Assembly (NCBI GenBank): GCA_021771035.1
Contig: JAETPU010000022.1
Span: forward strand, 1-49,973
From: Marvinbryantia formatexigens
GTDB lineage: Bacteria > Bacillota > Clostridia > Oscillospirales > Ruminococcaceae
Reading direction: 5' to 3'
Length of the DNA stretch: 49,973 nucleotides
In this document: positions 16,235 through 22,976 of the stretch, in pieces
How the letters are laid out: the number at the start of each line of letters is the position of its first letter
Position numbering within the stretch: position 1 is the stretch's first letter
Translations under genes and position numbers: made by a program
Notes under the pieces: model-generated
What the model was told of the DNA's origin: nothing
The model's input: only the letters and a program-made list of their open reading frames with translations
Databases searched by the model: none

Positions 16235-16279
16235 CACAAGATATAGTATTTTATTTTTGCATGATTGCCATATCTTGTG
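16235..16279. promoter_or_regulatory. Perfect 10-bp inverted repeat upstream of the ssb promoter
   Basis: cacaagatat (16235-16244) and atatcttgtg (16270-16279) are exact inverted copies with a 25-bp A/T-rich centre. The near arm is nine bases upstream of the -35 box. An operator for a dimeric regulator is likely; a role as terminator of the upstream DUF5348 gene is less likely because no U-tract follows either arm. Confidence 0.55.
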
Positions 16280-16306
16280 GCTGATAGGGAAACTGCGGGC
16301 CAGGGC

Positions 16307-16753
16307 CTAACTGCTTCTTCTGATACGGACAGTCAGGCCCTCCATACGCACTTCACGGTGGCCCACCAGATAATAGTCCGTTCCGTCATGCTCTACACTG
16401 GTTCGTACCCAGTATGGCACATCATAGCGGCCATCTGCCACCAGGGCCTCAATGGGACTGCCGCAGCAGTAGTAGAAGCCGCTGCCGGTTTCATATCTGC
16501 CGGAAGCGTTCTTCCTCAGCTGCTCCGTCCTCAGAACCGGCTGGGCGATGTAACGGATGCAGTCCTCCACATCGGCCAGCTTCTCCATGACCCCGCGCAG
16601 TTCATCCAAAAGGAACAACTGCTCGCCGTCCTCATAGTCGATTTCCAGTCCGCTCAGGTCATCATACCGGGGATAGGTGGAGTTGCGGAGCAGGCGGCTG
16701 ATGCCCGGCTGCAATTCCGATGCCTGAATAAAAATGTCGCTGATTTTTGCCAT
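16307..16753 (-). CDS. DUF5348-type protein, 148 aa
   Basis: The frame is open to 16855, but GAGGAGG stands eight bases before the ATG at 16753. The second half fits the DUF5348 family: LRKNASGRYE, then CGSPIEALV, then WVRTSVEHDGTDYYLVG, a small beta-sheet domain commonly found in clostridial conjugative elements. The first half is helical and acidic. Function of the family is unknown. Divergent from the ECF sigma gene at 16965, with a 210-bp region between them. Confidence 0.75.
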   Translation of the reverse strand: MAKISDIFIQASELQPGISRLLRNSTYPRYDDLSGLEIDYEDGEQLFLLDELRGVMEKLADVEDCIRYIAQPVLRTEQLRKNASGRYETGSGFYYCCGSPIEALVADGRYDVPYWVRTSVEHDGTDYYLVGHREVRMEGLTVRIRRSS

Positions 16754-16849
16754 ATTCATGACCTCCTCTTTTGCTGTCATACTATAAAACAAAGGGATGC
16801 AACGGTCTTTTCTGCATGAAAGCCGAAAAATTTTTTGAAAGAAAAGAAG

Positions 16850-16878
16850 TTGCAAAAATTCTTCTGCTCCTTTATACT
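16850..16878 (+). promoter_or_regulatory. Promoter of the ECF sigma / DUF2461 pair
   Basis: TTGCAA (16850-16855), 17-bp spacer, TATACT (16873-16878). It starts an 85-base untranslated region before the sigma gene and makes this plus-strand island independent of the backbone. Confidence 0.7.
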
Positions 16879-16964
16879 GCTATCACATTACATCCGCGAA
16901 AATAGTCTGATTTCCCTGTCACAAATCGGGGCGGCGCCAGTCTAATCACTCAGGAGGTGTTTCT

Positions 16965-17810
16965 ATGAGCACGAAAGAAAATCAAGAGTTATCCGCTCTG
17001 ATCGAGCGGGCCACCGCCGGAGACAGGGCCGCGCTGGAGACGTTGCTGGCCGGTGTGCAGGATCTGGTATTCAATCTGTCCCTGCGGATGCTGGGCACGT
17101 TCCATGACGCGGAGGACGCATCTCAGGACATTTTGCTGAAAGTCATGACCCACCTATCCTCCTTCAAAGGGGAGAGCAGCTTCACCACCTGGGTATTCCG
17201 CATTGCGGTGAACCACCTCAAGGACTACAAGAAGCACATGTTCGCCCTATTCCCCCTGAGCTTTGAGTTCTACGGAGACGATATCCGCAACGGGAACATT
17301 CAGGATGTGCCCGATCTGACGCAGAATGTGGAGAAGGCAATCTTGGCCGAAGAGCTGAAGCTGTCCTGTACGAACGTCATGCTCCAGTGTCTGGACCCGG
17401 AGAGCCGCTGTATCTTTATCTTGGGTACGATGTTCCGAGTGGACAGCCGGATTGCCGGAGACATCCTGGGTATTACTCCTGAAGCCTATCGCCAGCGCCT
17501 CTCCCGGGTACGGAAAAGGATGGCTGGCTTCCTTTCGGAATACTGCGGTGAGTACGGGAAAGGAACCTGCCGCTGCGCCAATCGGGTCAACTATGCGATC
17601 CAGAATCACCGCATCGCTCCCGACCGTCTGGACTTTACCGCCGCCAAGCCCAGCGATGCCGCTGTAGCGGTGACGGCGGCTATGGAGGAGATCGACGGAT
17701 ACTCCCAGCAATTCTCGTTCTGCCGGGCATATCAGTCCACGGAGCGGCTGAAGCAGATGATCCGGGATTTTCTGAATGGCCCGGCCTTCTCCACAGTTGC
17801 GGAAGCGTAA
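16965..17810 (+). CDS. ECF-type sigma-70 factor with long C-terminal extension, 281 aa
   Basis: Residues 8-95 are sigma region 2 (LIERATAGDRAALETLL, then MLGTFHDAEDASQDILLKVM, FKGESSFTTWVFRIAVNHL). Region 4 follows at about 125-190 (LDPESRCIFIL, then ILGITPEAYRQRLSRVRKRM). A further 90 residues, with Cys at CRC and FCR positions, extend beyond the usual ECF length (about 180 aa) and end in a helical tail. AGGAGG lies seven bases upstream of ATG. It is co-transcribed with the DUF2461 gene twelve bases downstream. No anti-sigma gene is next to it. It directs RNA polymerase to an unknown regulon. Confidence 0.9.
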   Translation: MSTKENQELSALIERATAGDRAALETLLAGVQDLVFNLSLRMLGTFHDAEDASQDILLKVMTHLSSFKGESSFTTWVFRIAVNHLKDYKKHMFALFPLSFEFYGDDIRNGNIQDVPDLTQNVEKAILAEELKLSCTNVMLQCLDPESRCIFILGTMFRVDSRIAGDILGITPEAYRQRLSRVRKRMAGFLSEYCGEYGKGTCRCANRVNYAIQNHRIAPDRLDFTAAKPSDAAVAVTAAMEEIDGYSQQFSFCRAYQSTERLKQMIRDFLNGPAFSTVAEA

Positions 17811-17822
17811 AGGAGGCAGGAA

Positions 17823-18506
17823 ATGAATACACAGATGATTTTGGACTATCTGTCCAGCTTGAGCGCCAACAATAATCGGGAGTGGTACCACGCTCATAAG
17901 GCTGAGTACCAGACGGCCAACGCACAGTTTGAGGAGCTGATACAGGCTCTGATTCTCCGAATCGGAGAATTTGACAGCAGCATCCTCGGCCACGCTCCCA
18001 AGGAGCTGACCTTCAAGCTGGTACGGGACACCAGATTCAGCCATGACAAGTCCCCCTACAACCCCGCGTTCCGGGCGCACATCTCATCCATGGGAAAGCT
18101 GCCCATCCCGGTGGGCTACTATCTAATGCTCAAGCCAGGCGGACAGTCCTTCCTGGGCGGCGGCCTGTTTGCCGATATGTTCAAGGACGCCACCCGGATG
18201 GTGCGGGATACCATCTCGGAGCATGGCAGCGAGTGGGAGGAAATTATCACGGCTCCGTCTTTTCAAGAGCATTTCACCGTGGGCGGTTCGGCACTGAAAA
18301 ATATCCCGGCTGGATATGAAAAGAACCATCCCCAGGCCAAATATCTGAAATACAAGAGTTGGTATCTGGAGTATCCGATCCAAGACGAGGAGCTTGCAGA
18401 CAGCAATCTGTTCCTGTCCAAAGCGGCGGATATTTTCCACCTGATGAAACCGTTCAATGATTATCTGAACAAAGCGCTTGCAGGCTTCAAAATGCCCGCA
18501 AGATGA
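17823..18506 (+). CDS. DUF2461 (TIGR02453) family protein, 227 aa
   Basis: Typical family features: LSANNNREWYHAHKAEYQ at residues 14-31, then ELTFKLVRDTRFSHDKSPYN (about 60-79), and GYYLMLKPGGQSFLGGGLF. Family length is 210-230 aa, so the gene is complete. The function is not established experimentally as far as I know. The AAAGGAGG site lies between the sigma stop and this ATG. A bidirectional hairpin terminator (18532-18566) closes the unit. It looks like chromosomal-type cargo carried with its own sigma factor. Confidence 0.88.
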   Translation: MNTQMILDYLSSLSANNNREWYHAHKAEYQTANAQFEELIQALILRIGEFDSSILGHAPKELTFKLVRDTRFSHDKSPYNPAFRAHISSMGKLPIPVGYYLMLKPGGQSFLGGGLFADMFKDATRMVRDTISEHGSEWEEIITAPSFQEHFTVGGSALKNIPAGYEKNHPQAKYLKYKSWYLEYPIQDEELADSNLFLSKAADIFHLMKPFNDYLNKALAGFKMPAR

Positions 18507-18531
18507 TGTGAAATCCCTTTATAAACTGCAA

Positions 18532-18566
18532 AAGGGTGGTGCCTCCCAATGAAGCGCCACCCTTCT
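18532..18566 (+). terminator. Bidirectional terminator hairpin
   Basis: aagggtgg (18532-18539) pairs with ccaccctt (18557-18564), followed by ctttat on the plus strand and TTTTGC on the minus strand. It separates the plus-strand sigma/DUF2461 unit from the converging minus-strand 230-aa gene. Confidence 0.7.
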
Positions 18567-18602
18567 TTATGCTGACAGCACGACATTAACGCCGGAGTTT
18601 CA

Positions 18603-19295
18603 TTACCCCAGCCGCTCGAAAATGATCTGCTTCCGCAGATAGAGGTTCGCAACCGCCAGGGTAACATCCTCCCGGCTTTCCGCCTGCATCATTTCCCAGC
18701 GGAGGTTATCACAAGTGCTATAGTCATCATCATAGAGCGCCGCCATTACCTTTTGATCGGTGGACACGTCGCTGACGCCGGCCTCGGCGCACTTGATCAA
18801 CTCGGCGGTAGACAGGAGGGCCTGCTTGGACAGGGCCAGGATCTGTGCCTCCCGCTGGTTGGGCCGGTCCCGCTGAAACAGCTGCCGGGCTTTGGATACA
18901 GCAACGCCCTCCAGCAGAACCATCTTTAAGAAAGTCACGGCCCGCAGCGGAATACTCTCCGAGATAGGAATGACATAGAGGCCGCCCAGCAGATCATACA
19001 GAGCCTCAAAGTCGGTGTCGCCGCTGCCGGACACAACCAGCCCACGGACCTCCAGCCGCTTCAGGCAGTTCTCAAAGGTTCGGGTGATGGACGGATACAG
19101 CGACTGCTCCAGCTTCTCGTAATGCTCCCGGGCCTGCTCCATATTTGCGATGCGCCAGTTGAGGCAGGTCCACAGGGCCATTTCCTGCCGGTCCACCATA
19201 TACTCCTGGCGGTTGATGATGATCACGGGATAAGCATGGCCTGCGTCATCCCGTTTGCGGCGGAAATTGCCAACGGCGGTATAGCACGTACACAT
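18603..19295 (-). CDS. Hypothetical ICE protein, 230 aa
   Basis: ATG at 19295 with CAGGAGG eight bases upstream. The N-terminus contains MCTCYTAVGNFRRKRDDAG and a beta strand (YPVIIINRQEYMVDRQEM); from about residue 40 on it is helical, with a probable helix-turn-helix-like stretch (SITRTFENCLKRLEVRGLVV) that resembles a winged-helix DNA-binding element. It follows the sigma-like gene with a gap of 35 bases on the same strand. No family recognised; a transcription-related role is only suggested by the neighbour and by the winged-helix look. Confidence 0.7.
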   Translation of the reverse strand: MCTCYTAVGNFRRKRDDAGHAYPVIIINRQEYMVDRQEMALWTCLNWRIANMEQAREHYEKLEQSLYPSITRTFENCLKRLEVRGLVVSGSGDTDFEALYDLLGGLYVIPISESIPLRAVTFLKMVLLEGVAVSKARQLFQRDRPNQREAQILALSKQALLSTAELIKCAEAGVSDVSTDQKVMAALYDDDYSTCDNLRWEMMQAESREDVTLAVANLYLRKQIIFERLG

Positions 19296-19330
19296 AAAAT
19301 CGTCCTCCTGTGTTTCAGTCTATATTTCTT

Positions 19331-19948
19331 TTACGAATCAGCCCTGCTGTTTTCAACAACTCCGCCACAAAGACGGCGGAAGGCGGCATCCTTTTTCAGC
19401 TTGGTCTTCGCCCGGGAGATCCACGCCCCTACATGGTTGGGCTCGGTGTGATAGAGCCGGGCGATATCCGCCCCGCTGTAGCCCCTGATTTTCAATTCAA
19501 GAGCCTCAATGCCCAACTGGGCCACACCGCTGTATTCCCTCTTGTAGTGTGCCAGCAGGGCGGCCATGTCAATCTGGTCAATCAGGCTGTCCGTCTTATC
19601 CTCCACAGAGGGCTCCGGGACAGAGGGAGGGTGTTCATCATCAGCAAAGCCGGGGCCTACCGGCAGGCTGCACAGGTGCTTCTGCTGGGTATTGACGGTC
19701 TTGCAGCAGTCCAGCAGGTGGTTACGGATCACAGCGGCAGCATACGTGCTGAACTGAGCGGAGGTGTCGTTATAGGTAGCCGCAGCCCGGCAGAGGGCGA
19801 GGGCGCCCTCCTGACTGAGATCATCGTACCCCAGGCCGCACACGCCCTCATTGATCCGGATGTGACGGGAAATGATCCGGCTGACCAGATCCATGTTTTG
19901 TTCCACAAGGGCCTGCTGCTCACTGGTTAGGACAAAATCGTATTTCAT
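19331..19948 (-). CDS. Sigma-70 family factor, 205 aa
   Basis: The ATG at 19948 has AAGGGA six bases upstream; the frame extends upstream without a better site. Residues 10-95 carry sigma region 2 (VEQNMDLVSRIISRHI, GLGYDDLSQEGALALCRAAATY, FSTYAAAVIRNHLLDCC), with the DDLSQEG core-binding helix well kept. The C-terminal LELKIRGYSGADIARLYHTEP with VGAWISRAKTKLKK is a region-4-like helix-turn-helix. The protein is longer than ECF factors and lacks regions 1 and 3. In the ICE context it likely drives late or transfer promoters. Confidence 0.85.
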   Translation of the reverse strand: MKYDFVLTSEQQALVEQNMDLVSRIISRHIRINEGVCGLGYDDLSQEGALALCRAAATYNDTSAQFSTYAAAVIRNHLLDCCKTVNTQQKHLCSLPVGPGFADDEHPPSVPEPSVEDKTDSLIDQIDMAALLAHYKREYSGVAQLGIEALELKIRGYSGADIARLYHTEPNHVGAWISRAKTKLKKDAAFRRLCGGVVENSRADS

Positions 19949-19986
19949 GGGATTCCCTTCTTTCATTCGTAGATTTCTGAAAATAG

Positions 19987-20391
19987 TTACGCTGCGCGGG
20001 TATTCGGTGCGAGAAATTGGCGGCAAAGCCGGATGACCTGCTCACACCGCCATTCTGAGAACTTGGCGATATGCGCCTCCTCCGCCGGCAGGCCCATCTG
20101 CACCTGGAGCCAGTGGTAAGCCGCTGTTCGAGACATCATGCCGCTTTTCCACAAGCGGTTGAAGGCTTCGTGAGCCTCCATACGCTTGATGCGCAGTGGG
20201 CGGTTTGCCAGCGTCCCCATCGGGAGGTGGGTGCGACGGTGGGCGCTCACGTAGGAATCACAGATCGGGTATCTGGCGCAGACATACACCTCCTCCCCTG
20301 GCTGGCGGTACTCCTGACCGTGAACGGCGGAGGCTGGGCGCAGGAATGCCGGTGAGTTGCAGTAGGGGCATTTAATGTTGATTTGTTTCAC
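19987..20391 (-). CDS. DUF3268 zinc-finger protein, 134 aa
   Basis: GTG start at 20391 with GGAGGAGG six bases upstream. CPYCNSPA at residues 8-15 and CARYPICDSYV near residue 38-48 form a four-Cys zinc ribbon characteristic of DUF3268, and the helical C-terminal half (HEAFNRLWKSGMMSRTAAYHWL) is also typical of the family. Such proteins occur in phages and conjugative elements; function unknown. Two stable hairpins precede the gene (20438-20480), so a regulated leader is possible. Confidence 0.85.
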   Translation of the reverse strand: MKQINIKCPYCNSPAFLRPASAVHGQEYRQPGEEVYVCARYPICDSYVSAHRRTHLPMGTLANRPLRIKRMEAHEAFNRLWKSGMMSRTAAYHWLQVQMGLPAEEAHIAKFSEWRCEQVIRLCRQFLAPNTRAA

Positions 20392-20449
20392 GGAATTTCC
20401 TCCTCCAAATTAAAGTCTGAAATTGCGTACTTTCCCCAAAGGGAAAAGC

Positions 20450-20480
20450 ACAAATGACAGGGGGTAGCCCTGTCATTTGT
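20450..20480 (-). terminator. 13-bp perfect hairpin in the DUF3268 leader
   Basis: acaaatgacaggg (20450-20462) and ccctgtcatttgt (20468-20480) match perfectly around a 5-base loop. On the minus strand GCTTTTCC follows, then a second small hairpin (CTTTCCCC/GGGAAAAG type). Located about 60 bases before the DUF3268 start: a terminator-attenuator or RNA-stability element. Confidence 0.65.
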
Positions 20481-20564
20481 TTCAGGTATTTACTTGTCAC
20501 TTATATTACGCACCGCTCAAAAGCAAATCCGTCCCGAAATTCTGTGAACTTTCTGTAAACAATA

Positions 20565-20601
20565 AAAGAGCTGGCCCGAACGAGGTTCAGACCAGCTCTT
20601 T
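20565..20601 (-). terminator. Minus-strand intrinsic terminator
   Basis: aaagagctgg (20565-20574) and ccagctcttt (20592-20601) pair perfectly. On the minus strand it is followed by TATTG after a TTTT run. It closes minus-strand transcription that approaches from beyond the DUF2200 island and overlaps the -35 box of that island's promoter by two bases. Confidence 0.65.
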
Positions 20602-20628
20602 GCAAAAGAATATAAGGTATGGTAGAAT
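20600..20628 (+). promoter_or_regulatory. Promoter of the DUF2200-DUF1801 gene
   Basis: TTGCAA (20600-20605), 17-bp spacer, TAGAAT (20623-20628). The start codon is 30 bases downstream with AGGAG in between. Confidence 0.7.
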
Positions 20629-20657
20629 AGCATATCACAATCAGGAGCGGATAGAGT

Positions 20658-21422
20658 ATGACGAATGACAAAGTATTTCAAATGGATTTTGGAAAAGTGT
20701 ACGGGCTTCTGCTGGACAAGGCCACCAAGAAAAGCCGAACACAGGCCGAAGTGGATGAAATTATCTGCTGGCTGACCGGGTACAGCCCGGAACAGTTGGA
20801 GGCGGCCCGCTCTGATAACATCTGCTACGGAGAATTTTTCCGCAGAGCGCCCAAGCCTAATCCGAACCGGATGCTGATCAAGGGCGTAGTCTGCGGTGTC
20901 CGGGTGGAGGAGGTGGAGGACCCGCTCATGCGGGAGATTCGCTACCTGGATAAGCTGATCGACGAACTGGCGAAGGGGAAGCCGATGGAGAAAATCCTGC
21001 GAGGGCAGGAGAAAACGGATATGTGGGTATGCCCTAAGTGCGGAAGATCATTCAAAAATAGGGAGCAGAGCCATTACTGCGGGAAGGCTCCCGTGACGAT
21101 TGAGGAGTATATCGCCGCCCAGCCGGAGGAGGCGCAGGACTATCTTCGACAGATCAACGCCGCCATCAAGGCCAGCATCCCGGAGGCCAAGGAGAAAATC
21201 TCCTGGAGTATGCCGACCTACTGGAAGGGCCGGAACCTGATCCAGTTTGCGGCCTCCAAGCGGCACATCGGCCTGTACCCCGGCCCGGAGGCTGTGGAAG
21301 TGTTCGCCGGGCGGCTGACAGAGTACAAGACCAGTAAAGGTACGATTCAGCTCCCGTATAGCAAGCCGCTCCCACTGGAGGTGATTGGAGAAATTGCGAA
21401 GTGGTGTGAGGATAATAATTAA
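20658..21422 (+). CDS. DUF2200 - zinc finger - DUF1801 fusion, 254 aa
   Basis: Residues 5-110 match DUF2200: [29 protein letters not shown], then [16 protein letters not shown] and [19 protein letters not shown] short [18 protein letters not shown] finger (about 123-140) joins it to a DUF1801/YdhG-like domain (residues 145-254: [46 protein letters not shown]). DUF1801 includes frataxin-like iron-chaperone folds; DUF2200 is unassigned. The pair as one polypeptide with a zinc linker is noteworthy. The ribosome site AGGAG is ten bases upstream. The 3' end overlaps the convergent 107-aa gene by four bases. Confidence 0.88.
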   Translation: MTNDKVFQMDFGKVYGLLLDKATKKSRTQAEVDEIICWLTGYSPEQLEAARSDNICYGEFFRRAPKPNPNRMLIKGVVCGVRVEEVEDPLMREIRYLDKLIDELAKGKPMEKILRGQEKTDMWVCPKCGRSFKNREQSHYCGKAPVTIEEYIAAQPEEAQDYLRQINAAIKASIPEAKEKISWSMPTYWKGRNLIQFAASKRHIGLYPGPEAVEVFAGRLTEYKTSKGTIQLPYSKPLPLEVIGEIAKWCEDNN

Positions 21423-21742
21423 GGCGTACTGCTGTTTTCCTCGCACAGCCTTCGCAGAGGATATTCCTCCGTTCCAGGGAGACGCCAGAGCAGATACTGT
21501 GCGTACAGAGCCTCAAAGCCCGCCTCAGTGAGCTGGGCGCAGCACTCGGCGGGGTCGATCCACACCCCGGTCAACTGATAAAACTGTTGAACGGCCAAAA
21601 TGACCGGCTGGCCGTCCCGGTCTGCCGCCAGCAGATAACCAGGGGCATCCTTTTCTCTCTGGCACTTGATGTAGATGCTGTTCCGCCAGTTACCGGAGCA
21701 GGCGGTTAGAAACAGGTATAGCTGTTTTGAGGATATGTTCAT
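21419..21742 (-). CDS. Hypothetical protein, 107 aa
   Basis: The frame is open to 21904; the ATG at 21742 with GGGAG about eleven bases upstream is the most likely start, because the upstream part overlaps the Rpn gene and its promoter. The product contains [23 protein letters not shown] and [19 protein letters not shown], giving an alpha/beta appearance. No family recognised. It is the only minus-strand gene inside this plus-strand island and converges on the DUF2200 fusion gene. Confidence 0.55.
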   Translation of the reverse strand: MNISSKQLYLFLTACSGNWRNSIYIKCQREKDAPGYLLAADRDGQPVILAVQQFYQLTGVWIDPAECCAQLTEAGFEALYAQYLLWRLPGTEEYPLRRLCEENSSTP

Positions 21743-21772
21743 ACACTGTTGATCTCCCTTCTGATAAAAGAC

Positions 21773-21801
21773 TTGTAAAAGTGCTGAAACTTGTATATAA
21801 T
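21773..21801 (+). promoter_or_regulatory. Promoter of the Rpn-type nuclease gene
   Basis: TTGTAA (21773-21778), 17-bp spacer, consensus TATAAT (21796-21801). The Rpn start codon is 35 bases downstream. Confidence 0.75.
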
Positions 21802-21836
21802 GAAAGCAGAAGAATGATAGAAAAGAGGATTGTTCC

Positions 21837-22670
21837 ATGGCGGATATGAAATACACAGCAAAGGACAGCGTATTCAGCTTTATTTTCCGCCAACCGGAGA
21901 ACACCCGCCGGCTCTATCTGACCCTTCACCCGGAGGATGTGGATGTAACGGAGGCCGATTGTAAGCTGGTCACATTAGAACACATCCTCACCAACGGAAT
22001 GACCAATGACCTGGGGTTTCAGGTACGGGACAAGTTGATTCTTCTGGTGGAGGCGCAATCCAAATTCTCAATCAATATAGCACTGCGGATGCTGCTCTAT
22101 CTGGCCGCGACCTACAAAGAGTATGTAGAGGAACAAAAGCTGGATCTGTATGGGAGCAAGCCGGTCTCCATCCCCCGCCCCGAGTTGTATATGGTCTATA
22201 CCGGAGCACCGCGTCAGCTGCCCGAAATCCTTCGTTTGTCTGATATGTATGACGGGCCTGGAGGGGCGGAGATCGAGATCACGGTTCTGAAGGACACAGG
22301 AGCAGGAAACATTGTAGATCAATATATCCGTTTCTGCGAAATATCCGATGAACAGCGAAAGCAGTATGGCTATACAATGAAAGCAGTAGAGGAAACCCTG
22401 CGGATATGCTGTGAAGAAAACATTTTGATGCCGTTCCTGGCATCACGCCAGAAGGAGGTGCAGGACATCATGGTGACTTTGTTCAATCAGGAGCGTGTAA
22501 CTGAAATCCATGAATACAATTTGGTCAAGGATGCTAAGCGGGAGGGCCGCATAGAAACTGCAAAAAGTCTGATGGATGCCTTAAACCTTTCTGTGGAACA
22601 GGTTTTGACTGCCCTAAAGATACCTAAAGAGGAACATGAGACATACCGGAAGCTGCTGGAAAATCATTAA
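21837..22670 (+). CDS. Rpn-family PD-(D/E)XK nuclease, 277 aa
   Basis: The sequence fits the Rpn (recombination-promoting nuclease, transposase_31/PDDEXK) family: KDSVFSFIFRQPENTRRLYL at the start, the core strand around GFQVRDKLILLVEAQSKFS (residues 60-78, with the E-x-Q version of the PD-ExK motif), LRMLLYLAATYKEYVEEQ, and IPRPELYMVYTGA. The C-terminal third is variable and Lys/Glu-rich. Known members cut DNA and promote RecA-independent recombination, and some act in phage defence. The ribosome site is GAAAAGAGG. A 91-bp copy of its C-terminal coding region lies directly behind it. Confidence 0.88.
   Translation: MADMKYTAKDSVFSFIFRQPENTRRLYLTLHPEDVDVTEADCKLVTLEHILTNGMTNDLGFQVRDKLILLVEAQSKFSINIALRMLLYLAATYKEYVEEQKLDLYGSKPVSIPRPELYMVYTGAPRQLPEILRLSDMYDGPGGAEIEITVLKDTGAGNIVDQYIRFCEISDEQRKQYGYTMKAVEETLRICCEENILMPFLASRQKEVQDIMVTLFNQERVTEIHEYNLVKDAKREGRIETAKSLMDALNLSVEQVLTALKIPKEEHETYRKLLENH
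22458..22548 (+). repeat. Direct repeat, copy 1 (inside the Rpn gene)
   Basis: 91 bp that recur at 22679-22769 with about twelve mismatches, six of them in the last 16 bp. It codes for the VQDIMVTLFNQE... segment before the variable tail. The repeat offers a site for homologous tail exchange. Confidence 0.85.
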
Positions 22671-22678
22671 GCTGGTAG

Positions 22679-22924
22679 GTGCAAGACATCATGGTGACTT
22701 TGTTCAACCAGGAGCACGTAACTGAAATCCATGAATACAATCTGGTCAAAGATGCTCGAAACGAGGGCCAGCAGGAGGGCCTTGAAAAAGGTATCCGTGC
22801 GACAGTCCTCACGCTGAAGGAATTTACAGCGGATAAGGCGGCTGTTGCGCAAAAGCTGGTGAAGCAGTTTGAGTTGCTGCCGCAGACTGCTGAGGAGAAA
22901 GTGGCACAATACTGGGAATCGTGA
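22679..22924 (+). pseudogene. Orphan alternative C-terminus of the Rpn gene, 81 codons
   Basis: Nine bases after the Rpn stop a second, in-phase version of the C-terminal part begins: its first 27 residues (QDIMVTLFNQEHVTEIHEYN and on) nearly match the real gene, and then a different tail follows (EGLEKGIRATVLTLKEF ... AEEKVAQYWES). There is no nuclease core. A GTG or the internal ATG could start it, and there is no good ribosome site. It is either a remnant of a duplicated gene or a spare tail that recombination can join to the Rpn body. Confidence 0.75.
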
Positions 22925-22937
22925 AATCCTTGAAGTA

Positions 22938-22976
22938 GGGCCATACCCGCAAATGTGCAGGGTATGGCCCTGTTTT
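22938..22976 (+). terminator. Intrinsic terminator behind the Rpn unit
   Basis: gggccataccc (22938-22948) pairs perfectly with gggtatggccc (22960-22970), followed by tgttttc. It ends the plus-strand unit just before the convergent C39 peptidase gene. Confidence 0.8.

Noticed and set aside
15961-16239. 92-codon open frame upstream of ssb
   Set aside because: It covers the promoter -10 box, a folded leader and a terminator, overlaps the ssb start, and has no ribosome site at its start. The RNA structure explains the sequence better.
21742-21904. Longer version of the 107-aa gene starting at 21904
   Set aside because: The extension crosses the Rpn promoter and coding start and has no ribosome site; an ATG with GGGAG exists at 21742.
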